Source: Paraphysomonas bandaiensis
Lineage: Eukaryota; Chrysophyceae
Reading direction: 5' to 3'
Length of the DNA: 64,000 nt
Assembly: GCA_965644295.1 (NCBI GenBank)
Contig: CBFFRP010000180.1
Location: 1-64,000, forward strand
Positions within the stretch are counted from its first letter, which is position 1. Each line of letters opens with the position of its first letter. The position numbers were made by a program, and so were the translations under genes. Positions 35,281 through 48,360 of this stretch are shown here, one piece after another. Under the pieces are notes generated by a model that saw only the letters and a program-made list of their open reading frames with translations, had not been told where the DNA came from and made no database searches.

Positions 35281-37623
35281 TCTCTGTTGTCAGTATGTAA
35301 CACTTTCACACCACTGAGTGGAGTTCGATTGATTGATCTATTACATCTTGTACTTTCCTTTCTATCATACTGCTGTCTTTCTATCTCCAATTAGACCCTC
35401 GGAAGATACACTCCTGCTGATACCCTGCTGATACTAATTAGTTAATTGAGAGTGTGTAGTATTCTAAGTTGAGTTACCACTATAGTTCAAGTCAAATTAG
35501 CGGATGGTAGTTCAGACTTATAGAAGTCGCTACGTAGGTTTGGCCAGTGTGCAGTAATGCCTATAGTAAACAGATATATATGACTTTTTGGTATCTTAAC
35601 TTTGGTTTGTAGACGATTCTGTACTAGTGGTCATGTTTTACGTTTTCCTGCTAAAGGTTTACAACGTTCATGCTTTGTTAGCTTATGAATAAATAAAGCA
35701 GTAGTAGCTGACAGCTACCAAGCTGAGGGACTTCTCTACTATCAAGAACACTACATGTACATATTCTGTAGATATCTTTTTCCATCTCTGCGGTACACAG
35801 CCATTGACACGGGAGGGGGGTCTGTGTGTCATTATTTGCCTTCTTACATCTGACATGGCAGGGGAGTAAAACTATACTAACACATAGATCTGTAAGCTAG
35901 TTTTCAGTGGGCTTATCTATAATTCTGCATCGACCATCTTTGAGTCAATCCAATTGCAGGTCGTGCTCGTAATTCGAACTTTGGATTCAGGCCTCATATT
36001 GTCGGGAAGATGCCATCCTGAATCTACATGCATTTACGTACGCATATATTTCCTTGCATGTTCGTCTGACACTCTTCATTCGTGTGCTTCGTGTCTGTCA
36101 AGGTATGCTGATGTCCTCATGGGACATAAATAATGTTAGTATTGATTGAAGGATACATATAAGCCATACACATGACCATGTGCTCCACACCCATCCATCC
36201 AATTATCCATCCATCCATCCATCCATTCATTCATTCATTCATTCATGGTCATCTACACGGCGAGCTTCGTTGCATTTTGTTTGATGTTTAATGAAGAATG
36301 TACAGCAGCAGCAGCAGCAAGTGGTGGCAGCCCCCGATATTCCTACCACACAAGTCCAGAAAAATGAATTCTGTTTTTTTGTATGGGAGTGTGTGTAGGA
36401 GGGGGTTGAAGTGGAGATATTCTGGTCTGCAGAATTCAGCGTTTATGTAGGTGATTCAGTGTTAATGTAGGTCCCTCTTAGCGACCATATCGAGCGTATG
36501 GCTGCATAAAAGTACTTATATATATTATATTCTTGTAGAGGACTCTTATTACTACGATGTGCCTTACTGACAATATCTACCGTGGGTAATCAGGTCAGTA
36601 TTCCCAGTGAATAAGCGAACGTCATGAAATAACAAATATGTTCCAGTGGCCACCATAAGGCGCGATGACAACTTCTAAGGACTCTTTAAGTCTCGATATT
36701 AGGCAGTCTAATATCCCCTACCTCTCATTGGGTGGCTTCATACTCCACTACGTTTGCCACAAAGGTGTCTGGTATTACACTTACCAGGGTCAGTCAGAGC
36801 AGTGTAAATTGATTGATGATAATTAGAATTGTTGTAGTTTCATAGAGATATGCACAAACAGGTGATGGGGGAGTGCTTAATGCCTGTCAGTTGTTGTTTT
36901 TGCGATCCGAGCCAGGAAATGCATTGACTGTGGCCACTGCCTTCGAATTGATTGGCAATCGAAGCAAGCCTTTGTAGTGCTACAGTTGAGAGACGTGTTG
37001 ATGCGTATGCCGAACGGCAATGTCAGTGATGCCGTCAAATTATTTTTTAATGTTTGCATGTGTTGAAACGTTAAATATCGGGATGTACCAAAACCTTCAT
37101 AAGATCAATTAGAAGCATATCGAGAGGACAAAACAAGAGTTATTATTGATAGTGATCCAAGTCAAGAACTATCCAGTATCAAGAATTATAGTCCAAAGCT
37201 TCATGGAATGTACAACTTGTGAAAGGTTTAAACTTGGCACAAAGGTGTACATGAATTTCTAAATGAGAAAGCAAATAAATTAACTTCGATTAGTTTGGAT
37301 ATATATATTTTTAGTAAGCCAATCTTGCCTATGATTATTATTTCCGTAATTAATTGTTTGAATCATCGCTTGGGGGTGTTGAAGTGCTGTCCGAGATAGT
37401 TTCCGGTAGATTTAATATTTATAGATTTTGTAGTGCGTATGTATTGTGTTATATCCACACATTAAACTACAACCAACTCCATAATGGGGTAATAATATAA
37501 TAAAAGCATACAGGGGTACTGAGGGGAGGTTGTAAGGCACTGAGGTAGCATACATGGGTGCCTTGGCTAGTGGCTATACCTAGGCAGTACGCAGAATTAG
37601 GAGAGAGGAGTGCATAATATTCA

Positions 37624-37665
<42 letters not shown>

Positions 37666-38875
37666 CAAGATTATGAAAGCATTATAGACATAGCATAGAG
37701 TGTACTTTGATGCTTTGGTTTCCTCTGGGGGTGATATGGGGCCTGATGGGGTGGTGCATGTAAGTGCTTGTGATTGGGGTATAATGTATAATTAGTAGTT
37801 GGTGTGATAAGAGTTTCCATACGTGTCAACATGTGTATAAAGCCAAAATATAGCTAAACATACAATGTTCATATTGTATACAATGTACTTGTCATGTTTA
37901 TCATCATCTGGAGGTCACCTAACAGCCTCTGGTGGTTGACATATAGAGGAGAACTATATCCGTATTGGAATAGTAAATTACAAGCTTATTATTATTATTT
38001 CTTGGGTTATCTGCTGTCAACGTATATGTACTTATGATTTATTAGCTTTTACGGTGTCTATGAAGGTGCACTCGGCTCAAGGGCTCACTGTGATGAATAC
38101 TGGTGATATGCATATTAAGGGTGTGAGCGTGTGTCAATGTGTTTCAACTCTGTACATATTTTCATACTCTCACTATAGAAAAGATAAAATTTATACGCTC
38201 TATGAGTATAAATATATATAGACTCCGTATATTTAAGTCAACTTTTGGTCTTCTACTGCTCTTCTTCTTCATACATACCAGATCGACTGCTTGCTCAATC
38301 GACTGCTTAATAACGACTGGAATGACCCACTTAATGATGCCACGAATAAACCTCGTCTTATCTTTCCTTTCAAGGGTTGTGAGATTGCTGTCTTATGTCG
38401 ATATTGTCTTGTATTTGTTGCTATCTTTTAATGTGTCTATCTTGTCTTTTATCTCTTCCACTCCATTATTGGGGTAAACCGTATGCAATAAATTACCTTT
38501 TTTACATCTACCCTTTTCTTAATAGAATGCTGTATTTTTAGGGTAAAAATAGTAAAAATAGTAAAAATGGGAGAAAAAAATAAATTGCCGCCATCCTTTA
38601 ACTGAGGGTGTGGGGAATAGTGAGTGGTGATGATGAGTGAGAACTTTTCTCGTTTTTCTGGACTTGTCTGGTAGGAGATATGGACATCATCAGTCCAATA
38701 GTTTGTATAGTGGTATACAGTGGTATACAGTGGTAAAGTATGCTGGAGTGTCGTGCGAGTGTACCTCTGCTCTCTCCCAGTATGTGTATGTATGTACCAG
38801 CTGTGCCGTGCTGTGGTACGGTCCGTGAGCAGTGCGTGCAGTGGAAGCAAGTATCCATTGCTCCAGTAGTAGCCC
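35281..38875. other. 3.6 kb intergenic with microsatellites
   Basis: No gene supported. Simple repeats: CCAT then CATT units at 36186-36245, CAG units at 36303-36320, and (AT)n at 37627-37661. Short frames (36877-37059, 38139-38477) lack coding character. Confidence 0.5.
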
Positions 38876-39873
38876 ATGCCTGGCTTAATCTCTCGTCGTC
38901 TTGCAATAGAAAAGAAACCACAGCCAGAGGATATCGAGGGGGCGTGGATAGGCCACAGTCGTGCAGTATCTCGAGCTTTCCTCGCCCTGTCAGTGCTCAT
39001 ATATGAAGGTACCTGCAGATGTGTTGCTGTGTATGTCCATCGCCTCTGATACTCTCATATATATAAGGAGAGATGTACTTACATCGCTCAGTGGTGTCTT
39101 CTCTGCACCGCGAGCAGGTGCAGCGCTCAACTCATCTCGCGAGAGACGCACAGGCGTATGTATCTCAGTGCGCAGAGCACATGAAGGAGTACAGCGAGTA
39201 CATCAATCACACCATAGCGATAGAGGGTGTTCGTGTGGACCGATATGGCGGGTATTTTATGTAATCAGCTGCATGGGGTTTTGTTTGTGACGTTTGTTTC
39301 TATGTTTGTAGCAGAGTGCAGAACGTATTGAGTGCGCTGGAGACTATTGGAGGGACCAGAGTGGCCTGTTCTCTGCAGCACTGTTTATCTGCTTTTGCTG
39401 AGGCATTGATTTGTTCAATTAGTGGCCAGGAAACAGTGAATAGCATGGTGTCCTCCCATCGTCCTCTTTGGGTGTGGCTTGCTGTGGAAGAAACAGAGCG
39501 AAGAAGTGTACCTCACCGCATAAGACGAGCCCTCGGCAGCTATGCATGGTACCTTCCTCGAGTTTTTATGGATTTGATTATTGCCATGGTGCTGATATTT
39601 GCATTGGCATGGGTGAACTTGTTACTTGTGGACGGACACTTGGATTTGGTGGACAGTTGTAGGGCCGCTTGGTTTTTGTTCATACAACCTGGAATAGCGC
39701 GCGAGGTTACACGAATCTGGATACGGTGTTTACGACCAGGTTTTGACCCAGAGGGCAGCATAATGCATCGTGACCGTACCAAGAGGGCTGTTAAATGGTG
39801 GACACAGGAGTTGCAGCTACCTCTTGGACCGCATCTTGTGTGCCGCAAAAGGATGAGGAAGGTCATATTATAA
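38876..39873 (+). CDS. 284-aa protein with one membrane segment, three exons, unknown family
   Basis: Exons 38876-39008, 39092-39251, 39312-39873; total 855 nt, phases close and all sites are GT...AG. Start MPGLISRRLAIEKKP. A hydrophobic stretch near residue 197 (LIIAMVLIFALAWVNLLLV) could cross a membrane once, followed by a less hydrophobic region (AAWFLFIQPGIA). The C-terminus is basic (HLVCRKRMRKVIL). I do not recognise the family. The clean three-exon structure argues for a real gene. Confidence 0.65.
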
Positions 39874-40812
39874 GCCTATCCGCCATATTTTATACAGTGC
39901 AATTAAATATTAGACTTGTATTATACAATATTTTAAGCCAAAAAGACACATATGCAGTTTCTTGCAAACATTAGATTTAGACCCCACATCAGGAGACGTT
40001 ACGTAATCGTCTTCGTTGTACCAGTTGAATTTTCAGAAGTGTATATAACATGTAACCAATACCCAATACGTTTTACCGCACATATGCATAAATTCTATGC
40101 GGAGTAACTTAACTGGAACTGATTTGTGTGTTCCAGTCGCTCTGGAATTTTTACATTGAGAGATGCCATCGTATATCTATATGTAGCATTAAGAAGATAT
40201 ATTTACTCGTTACATAGTACATGTTAAGTTATATTATTGGCAATTTGATATGATCAGAAGAATTTCCGCCTCTGCACTTTAGGTGGTATATCTCATTTTG
40301 TCGATTAGACCTGTAACATTTCTGCATGAGCTAGTCATAGCAGGAAGCGGTTTCATGTTGTAAACAAGTAAACCACAACCTGGATGTATTATTTAATTCA
40401 GTCAAATGGGTAGACAGCTTAAAGGTCAGTCAGGAGGGGCAAAGTGCACACACAGTTTATGGGACGTCCGGCTGCCTTGATTTCATCCAGCATAAATGGA
40501 ACATCCAATGATGAAAATATGACCAGATTGCATACTATTATGTGCCATTCCATATATATGCGAACGGCAACGATTAGAAAAATAGATTCCATTAGCTCCC
40601 ACACATACATAAACTCTGTTTTCTGGATTTTGTCAACCAATAAAGAATTCAGAGTCTCGCAAAAACTCTATATATATGAAGCTGCATCAAAAATATCAGA
40701 AGTATGAAAAATAATTTACACGCTTCAAAAAATTGAGGTTATAATTTTCATACTTCTACTGACTTTAATTTTGATTCGACAAGTAAGTCAGAGAAAAATG
40801 TGACAGAGAAGA

Positions 40813-40949
40813 TTTGGATATTTTCAGAGCAAATATAAAATAAAGCCAAAGGCTGAAATACAAGGCTCTATAAAACTTAGCAAATTTTGCTTTCGGAAGA
40901 TAAAAAAGCCTCGTATTTCAGTTTTATATTTTGCTCTGGAACAATCCAA
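40813..40949. repeat. Imperfect palindrome, MITE-like
   Basis: Left arm TTGGATATTTTCAGAGCAAA with TATAAAA and GAAATACAAGGCT inside it is mirrored by a right arm AGCCTCGTATTTC, TTTTATATTTTGCTCTGGAA, CAATCCAA. The centre is itself a short palindrome (AGCAAATTTTGCT). It could form a long hairpin or be a foldback element. Confidence 0.75.
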
Positions 40950-41240
40950 GCCCTTATCTGCCTCATTTCAGGATTAGTCTGATAGCGGCTAGTCAGTCTG
41001 AATCACACACTCTGTATGAGTTGTCCACAAGCACACGGAAACCTCACTCAGACCTCTAATTATTATTAGCTCCCGAACAAAAGGACCTCAAATAAGTCAA
41101 TGTGGTCATTGATCCATCACGCCGACTCGACTTTAATATCACTGTTCTGGCTCTATCTCTCGTGTTTGCTGTAACGCACCCACATGATAATGTTTGAGGC
41201 TCACGTTAGGTTTCTGGAAAAATATATCCGCCACTTTTCC

Positions 41241-41283
41241 CCCAGAACATCACGAAAAGGTACGAGTCCGACTTTGTTAAGGG
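41241..41283 (+). repeat. Short match to the copia leader/LTR region
   Basis: CCCCAGAACATCACGAAAAG followed by GTACGAGTCCGACTTTGTTA; differs by about two bases from 7508-7552. Probably a fragment of the same LTR or of another dispersed repeat. Confidence 0.7.
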
Positions 41284-41889
41284 TATGCCTATATATTTTC
41301 TCTCTATTTTTTTGCCTTCTAACATCGTGCTTGCTGAATTCTCAACCTAATCAATGTTGTATTGGGTTAATCTCACTGTTATAACCTCAATCTTATATAA
41401 TGCATACTTCTATGAGAGCACAATTTACTACTAGTAGGTTTACAAATATAATGGACTAGTGTGAACCGCGTATTATATTGATGAGGACCAACCTCATAAT
41501 GATAGTGACTAGTTAATTTAATAAATTTAACTAGGTTTAATATGTCTCACCCCAGCCACACAATGAGGTGATGTTCTCAAAACAGTCCACTAGGGATCCC
41601 AGATGGCTATACTGCTGGATCGATAGATTGTTGTCGATGATTGATGTACGAATATATAGTGCTTTAGTTTTGACCATAACATTAATAATTAATACACATC
41701 TGCTGTCGGAAAATATAAACTATGGCTTGAAACTTAAGTTCACAGTTATGTAGTCTGCTTATTAGATATAATATACATTGTCGACCTCAACATAAATGTG
41801 CCAGTTTTTACATATAGATATAAGAGTATCTATATCGTCAAGATATGAGCGTCCGGTAATTGTAAATCGTAGTACACGGGTGAGCAATA

Positions 41890-42126
41890 CTTAGTAACAC
41901 TTACTTCTATTCACACTTAGTAACAACTTAGTAACACTTACTTCTACATTAGTATATACTATTAATACACTTAGTAACACTTACTTCTATTCACACTTAG
42001 TAACAACTTAGTAACACTTACTTCTACATTAGTATATACTATTACTTAGTAACACTTACTTCTATTCACACTTAGTAACAACTTAGTAACACTTACTTCT
42101 ACATTAGTATATACTATTAATACACT
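41890..42126 (+). repeat. Tandem repeat, three copies of about 80 bp
   Basis: Units start at 41890, 41970 and 42045 with CTTAGTAACACTTACTTCTA and contain an internal second copy of that 20-mer, so the repeat is nested. Copies are almost identical apart from a 5-bp deletion at one junction. Confidence 0.95.
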
Positions 42127-42470
42127 AGATATCTTCAGTGCAATATCTGAAAAGCATATAGAGGTCGCATCTATTGATGAATACAGCTGAAATATTGCGA
42201 GGATGGCTGCATTTGTGTGGAATTCTGTGAGATGAAGCCATTATCTAATTGGAATTACTGGTTGTACAAGCATAATTATTATTTTTTAGATTTACTCTCT
42301 TATTATAGTTAGCAAGTTCTTGGTATTATGTCTTGTAAACCACTGCACTGCATTTCATTATCAGTCACTCAAAACAGACTATAAAGCACGACAACTGTTC
42401 GAATATTCGTTTCAATGATATCCTATTCCTTACTACTAATCTCACCTTCACCAGTGCGAACACCAGTATA

Positions 42471-45400
42471 TTAGTAGTGGAATTTCTGGTAGAACCAGGA
42501 GTTTTCTCCCAGTCTTCGCAACCAAAACTTTCTGTTTTCGTCGTAAAAGACAACAGCCACAGAGAAAGGGACAGCAATGGACCAATCCACACCATCAAGC
42601 CCAGTTGTACCAAAAGCGTATTGTAGGAATGGGGCGTAAACAAGTAGTGAAATGAGAATTATCTCTTGACAGATACCGAAGTTAAGAACCCAATTGACCA
42701 TACCGTGATTAAAAATTGAGTTTATGCGGGTCTTACACGCAATCCCACATCCGATCTGCATGATCACAATGGAAGCAAGAAAAGCGGTTTGGGCCTGCTC
42801 CAAAATGCGCTTCCGTTCATCAAAATAAACACAGTCACCATCATCGTTCTTGAAGTTGCAGTTCAAGTTGTTGTCGTCATCATCCTACAGCACTGTAAGA
42901 TCTATAGACGTGAAATTAAACACTTACATCATTATCGCTCCAGACAATGCCTTGTCTGTCAGTCAACAACGAGCTGGAAGAGAACCCATGGCGGTCGAAG
43001 ACGTAAAAGAAAGCAACAAAGGCAGCGACAGCCTGGATCATGCCAATCTGAAGGTACGAAAACGAAATAAGCTGCCAGGTCACCAGCTTGTCCACTTTTC
43101 TATCACGTGGGGGCTGCTTCATTATATCGAGTTCCGGGGTTTCGTACGCAAAAGAAATGGCTGGAAGCATATCCGTTCCCAGGTCAATGCAGAGAATCAT
43201 GATGGTGGTAAGAGCAAGAGGGATCTTGAGGGTGATCTGACAGAGGAAGGGGGTTATCTCGGGGATGTTACTGGTGAGTGTATAAGCGATGCTCTTCTTC
43301 AAATTAGCAAAGATAAGGCGACCCTCTTCAATACCCTTTACGATGGAGGCAAAGTTGTCGTCCATTAGAATCATATCGGCAGCATCCTGAGCAACCTGAG
43401 AGCCGGTTCCCATCGCAATACCGACGTCAGCTTTCTTGAGTGCAGGTGCATCACTACAAAAATAGATTATAGAAATTAAGCCTGTACATAGAGCAAATAT
43501 GTATGCGAACTTACTTGACGCCGTCTCCAGTCACAGCTACAACGAGGTCTTTCGCCTGTAGGTGGCCTACGATATCCTGTTTCTGATGCGGAAGAGTGCG
43601 GGAGAAAACAACATCTCTGCGGGTTAATACATACTCCCAGTCCTCCTCTGTGAAGTGGTCGATCTCTGATCCGGTAACAACTACGGCTGTCTTGGACGAG
43701 TCGCAACGGGTACTAACAGGAGCATTTGTGTCATAGAGCGGGGCGAGCTCACCATCCACAGAAGGCTGAAGAATACCTACCTGGCCAGCGATACTACGGG
43801 CAGTCAATGGGTGATCCCCTGTGACCATAATCACCTGAATGCCAGCCTCGTGGCAATTACCGACGGCAGTAGGCACCTCGTCTCTGGGCGGGTCCTCCAG
43901 TGACAACATGCCCACAAATCGCAAACCAGTGATAGGAAAGTTAAACCCGTCACTCTCGTCCGTCACAAATTCATACCCATGAGGAATATCGGGTAGCAGA
44001 AGTTCAGCGAATGCAAGTACGCGCTCACCGTTTTCTGCCACCTCCGCATTAGCATCCTCAATGTCCGAAAGTATAGACGGCGTGAGCTCCTCGTGATTGC
44101 CATGATACGAACATTTTTCCAAGACTCTCTCTGGGGCTCCCTTAATGATAAGTCTGTGTCCCACTCTCTCCTCATGAATGGTGGCCATCCATTTAGTTGC
44201 TGAGCTGAAAGGCACACAGGCGACCTCGGGGTACCTCCGACGCATTTCATACACAGAGGTGTGAGAGTGAGCAAACTTGAGTAGTGCACCCTCGGACGGG
44301 TCAGACGTGGTCTTTCTGTTAAGAATAGGTTTGTCGTTTTCTCCCTCCTCGAAGACAGCGTGATTGCACAACCCCGCAGCGCGGATTAAGTTCACCAGGT
44401 CTTCATTAGCACGACGAACTTTGCCAGTAGCACGGTTGACAGGATGTAAACCAATCATCCAAGAATCACCTCTTGAAGCTGATATATTTCCAGAACTGGA
44501 AGCACCCAGGACTCCTTCGTCATCTTGTCCTGATAGCCGCCGCGTCAGAGTTAAATTACTGGAGCTTTGGCGCATTAAATCTTCGTCAGAGAGAGATGGC
44601 AGACGCTGTAAGTCTTTTGATGTATGCTCACGACCATCTGGGAGCTTGGTGACATTGGAAGAGTTAAATATAGCATGGCGAACAGTCATTCTATTCTGGG
44701 TGAGAGTGCCCGTTTTGTCACTGGCAATAGCGTTGATGCTTCCGAGGGTTTCCACTGTCTCTGTGCTCTTGACCAACACATTCTTGGAGTGCATGCGCTG
44801 GGCAGTGATGGCAAGAGCCACTGTCACTGTTGCCAATAGGCCCTCAGGAACATTGGCCACAATGATACCAATAGTGAAAATGGCAGCTTTTAGAGGTGGA
44901 TACCCTGAGATACAATCGTCAATGTCAGGCAGCAATTCATAACCTCTTACCGATGATGATGGCAATGATGAAAAACGCGATTCCGATGGAGAGAGCAATA
45001 ACGGAAATGATTCCTACAAATCTCTTAATCTCCTGCTTCAACAGGGTGTCTGGCTTTTCTCCCTTCGTAGTGCGCTCCGCAATAGCCCCAATGGCTGTGT
45101 CGTCACCTGTTCTCACCACAACACCTTTGCCCACGCCCTCAGTACAATTGGTACTGAAAAACGCCACATTCCTACCAACCAAGCACAAATCTCACAACCT
45201 CTTTATTGCAGGGTAAGAATCATACCTGGATCGTTCGGGAAGGTCGTCCGTCTTGCTAGGACCGCGCTTCTGAGGCTCACTCTCACCAGTTAAAGATGAG
45301 TTGTCAACTTTTATGCCATTGCTCTCCAGCACTATCACATCAGCCGCCACCTTAAACCCCTTCTCAATCTTGACAACATCTCCAACGACCACCTGGTCGG

Positions 45401-45987
45401 CATTCATTCGCCTGCAACAAAAACACATAACAACACATTACACAAGTCGACGAAGCGATTCACCTGTAGACGCCATCGCGCAACACATCACACTCCGCCG
45501 CTGAGAGCTTAAGAAAACCCGCCATCACCGAATCAGACTTAAACTCCTGATAGAATGAAAAAATCCCAGTAATGATTACCACAGCCACCAACACAATCCC
45601 CAACGTGAAGTTCTCAACATCGGCATTGATGCTATAGACGATAAAACACAGCACCGCACCGGCCCATAGCAACAGAGCAAAACCCCCAAACAAATGCTCC
45701 AAAAACTTAACCCACAGTGGAGTTCGCTTTGGCGGAGTAAGCGCATTGGGTCCATCTCTCTCCAATCGAGCCGCTGCCTCCTCAGCACTCAATCCAGTCG
45801 AGAAATCAACTCCAAGTTGCTCGGAGAGCTCCTGATGGCTTAAAAAGTGTTCTGTTATAGCCTTTGATTTAGCCACTGCCTCTTCCACCTCTAGTGCGGT
45901 GCCCTTCTCATCGACCCCTTTGGGAGATGCTGATTCAGGCCCAGCGAGCTCTTCTTGAGAGGATAATTCGATTTTCTTCATTGACAT
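42471..45987 (-). CDS. Na+/K+-type P-ATPase alpha subunit (P2C), six exons, 1086 aa
   Basis: Exons 45987-45464, 45411-45226, 45171-44951, 44904-43515, 43453-42928, 42884-42471; total 3261 nt, GT...AG throughout. Motifs in order: cation-ATPase N-terminal domain with the first membrane pair, actuator loop TGES, M4 [14 protein letters not shown], phosphorylation site [13 protein letters not shown], nucleotide-binding [21 protein letters not shown], hinge GDGVNDAPALK (split by an intron), M5 [16 protein letters not shown] and M6 [15 protein letters not shown]. The cation-binding acids of Na+/K+-ATPases (PEGL Glu, IPE Glu, DLGTD Asps) are all present, so it should be active and pump Na+ out and K+ (or H+) across the plasma membrane. 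A 100-residue Ser/Gly-rich insert after the phosphorylation site is longer than usual. No beta-subunit gene is nearby. Confidence 0.95.
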
Positions 45988-46805
45988 CTCGCTATCACTG
46001 TATCTGCTGCGTGTATGAGTTAAGCAGATGGAGGGATGTTATGTGATGCGGTACACTGTCTAATAGGGTGATATACGTGTGCTTCAGGTCAATAGTATCA
46101 CTCTGTGAATTATGGTCATGCCTGATTATGAAGAGCGTCGAGTGGGATGCAATCGCCATTTGTTTGTCCATGCTGATGCTTGTTCGTACACAGACTACAT
46201 AAATTAGATATGGAATACACCGCAGCACTACACCACCGGCATATCTGCAGTACGTCAGCCCATATGTTTCCACTCCACCCAAACCTCACGTTCCTAACGG
46301 CATCTTCTCTATGTGCCAAAATCAGGCCACTTACACTGCATCTACTACGTATTCTAGTATACACTGTCGTATACTCTGTAGGGACAGTATTTTAGAAATA
46401 TAGAAATTGGTGATTTTGCAGTAGAAGTGTGCGATAATGCCGGTTTCTTAAAGTTATGGACGTTTTATGCCGAATATCTAGATATCACCTTCTTCAGTTT
46501 TTGCAAGAACTCAAACATTGTAAACCCCATCATCCCATCGTCCCATTCATACGGATATCAACAGGAGATTGGCAGTATGAAGTTGCACAATCTACACAGT
46601 ACACATCATACATATGCGGGTATACATATGTATACACATATACATTATACGTATACATACGATACATACCATACATACATATATAAACACACCATATATA
46701 CATATATACTGACAGTGTACATTGTCAACAAGACAACCGCACAACATCCAGCCCACTGCACCTGCTCTCTATTTTCTCCTTTCAGAAGGAACTGATTGTC
46801 TTAGA

Positions 46806-47382
46806 ATGAAACGGCTCTTCACTCTGTTGATGTTGATGGCGTGGTGTGTTGCTGTGTACGGCAAGAAGAGAGGCACTGGGGTGCGTAGAGCCCAACTGTA
46901 ACATTTCCTCTCACGAGGTTGCGGTGATCAGGTTGATCGAGCCTGGAAAAACAAGCGACTGCAGTGTGAGAAGTTTGAGTGCTCGTATACAGTGCTGGAC
47001 GAAGCGATGAACTGCATCAACAACTGCACCTCGCCGATGTGTTATCAGGTGAGCCATGCCCCTCGCAAGAGTCACATCGCCAGATTACCGTAACTAAATG
47101 TCACCTTGTTGTCCTTATCAGTGCCCTGCTAGTAGCTTTCAACTATATCGCGATCAGCATTGTCGTGTATAGAGATGTATGCAACTAATCCTACTGTAGG
47201 AAGTATATGGCTCCTCTCCATTGGAAGATGGTGAGGTGGACGACAAGAGGAACCGTTTATTCACGGCTTGTCTTAGGAAGGAGAGTAAAAATATGAAAAG
47301 GGTAATTGTCATGTTGATTTCCGTTATTTACTTTTTACATGCCATATAGAATAAACCATCGGCGTCATCTGATAAAACGTAG
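46806..47382 (+). CDS. Small secreted Cys-rich protein, four exons, 108 aa
   Basis: Exons 46806-46880, 46932-47048, 47200-47301, 47350-47382; 327 nt, every exon a multiple of three. MKRLFTLLMLMAWCVAVYG is a clear signal peptide. The mature part has CEKFEC, NCINNC, PMCYQ and ACLRK, seven Cys after the signal, so disulphides are likely. The segment VYGSSPLEDGEVDDKR looks conserved by composition with small secreted or ER proteins found across eukaryotes, but I cannot name the family with certainty. Tiny exons of this kind are easily missed by gene finders. Confidence 0.7.
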
Positions 47383-48360
47383 AAGTGAATCCTCGATAGA
47401 TATGTGTATCATTATTAGCAGTGGTTTTTGTATAGTATTAGAACTTAACCGGACCTACAGCCTCATATGCCGTAGTGGAGTGAAGCTGATCGCGACGTGC
47501 TTAAGATGATGAATGTCTTCTACATGGGAACTTTTAATTGTAAGTGTAGTAGACTTCCATCGCAACATAATAATTTTATGTGCATTTCATTCGGCTGCGG
47601 TGCACCAATGTCCACAAGTGATAGAAAACGACAACTGAAATAATAAATATTATCACTGATGCATAGGTAATTAAATGTCCTTATGCACCAGCCGCTAAGG
47701 GTGCTACATTCATGCTGTCACTTGCTCTTGTAGCTCACGGCAACGTTCAAAGTTCAAACCAATCATCTCGACATCCAAACAGCATTTCCATGTGCTGACC
47801 TAAGGAGAAGTTTACATAGAGTAGAGCTGCCAGAAGATAAATGCCTTAGTAGTGAATAGGGGTGCAAGAGTCTGAACTAATGTAGCAAAAAAAAAAGCGT
47901 GGTGTGGTGCGCTCCGCTTGCAGGCAATGGGGTCCGTTAAATCGAATCCCTAAAACCAATCCTATATTATAATTTTTAAAAAGTAATATAATTCTTTTTT
48001 ATATAACATTTTAATAATTCATTTTATATATATCTTTTTTATAATATATTATATATTAAGGGTTGAGGGTTTAGGGTAATTTTCAAGAGAAATAAAAATA
48101 GATAAAATAGTTATAATTATTATAATATGAGAAAGGGCATCAACCCTATACTCAACACCAGCAGTAAAATAAAATAGAGAGAACAGCAGTAGATTCTAAG
48201 ATTGAAGTCCGCAGTAGCTACAAACGAGCTCGCCACTATACTAACAACGCTATCTAATCTACACAACACGATAGCATCCTCCTTTCTCTTAAGTGTTATT
48301 CATCATAAGTATCAACGACTAGCAACAATAGTATTTTTAATACTTTACATTTCAAGCAAA
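47383..48360. other. Host/virus transition zone; left end of the viral element somewhere here
   Basis: Base composition falls from about 45% to about 25% GC after 47940. Contains an A-run at 47887-47896 and a degenerate telomere-like stretch at 48055-48080 (TTAAGGG, TTGAGGG, TTTAGGG). No terminal inverted repeat can be verified, because the right end is outside the window. Confidence 0.5.

Larger units (their letters stand above)
39874..42470. other. 2.6 kb intergenic with palindrome and tandem repeats
   Basis: No gene supported. Contains a long imperfect palindrome (40813-40949), a short match to the copia LTR-region sequence (41241-41283) and an 80-bp tandem repeat (41890-42126). Confidence 0.5.

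Noticed and set aside
38139-38477. 112-codon hydrophobic plus frame
   Set aside because: AT-rich DNA gives Leu/Phe/Ile codons by chance; no upstream gene structure or partner exon.
42850-43368. Plus-strand 172-codon frame
   Set aside because: Antisense shadow of exon 5 of the Na+/K+-ATPase.
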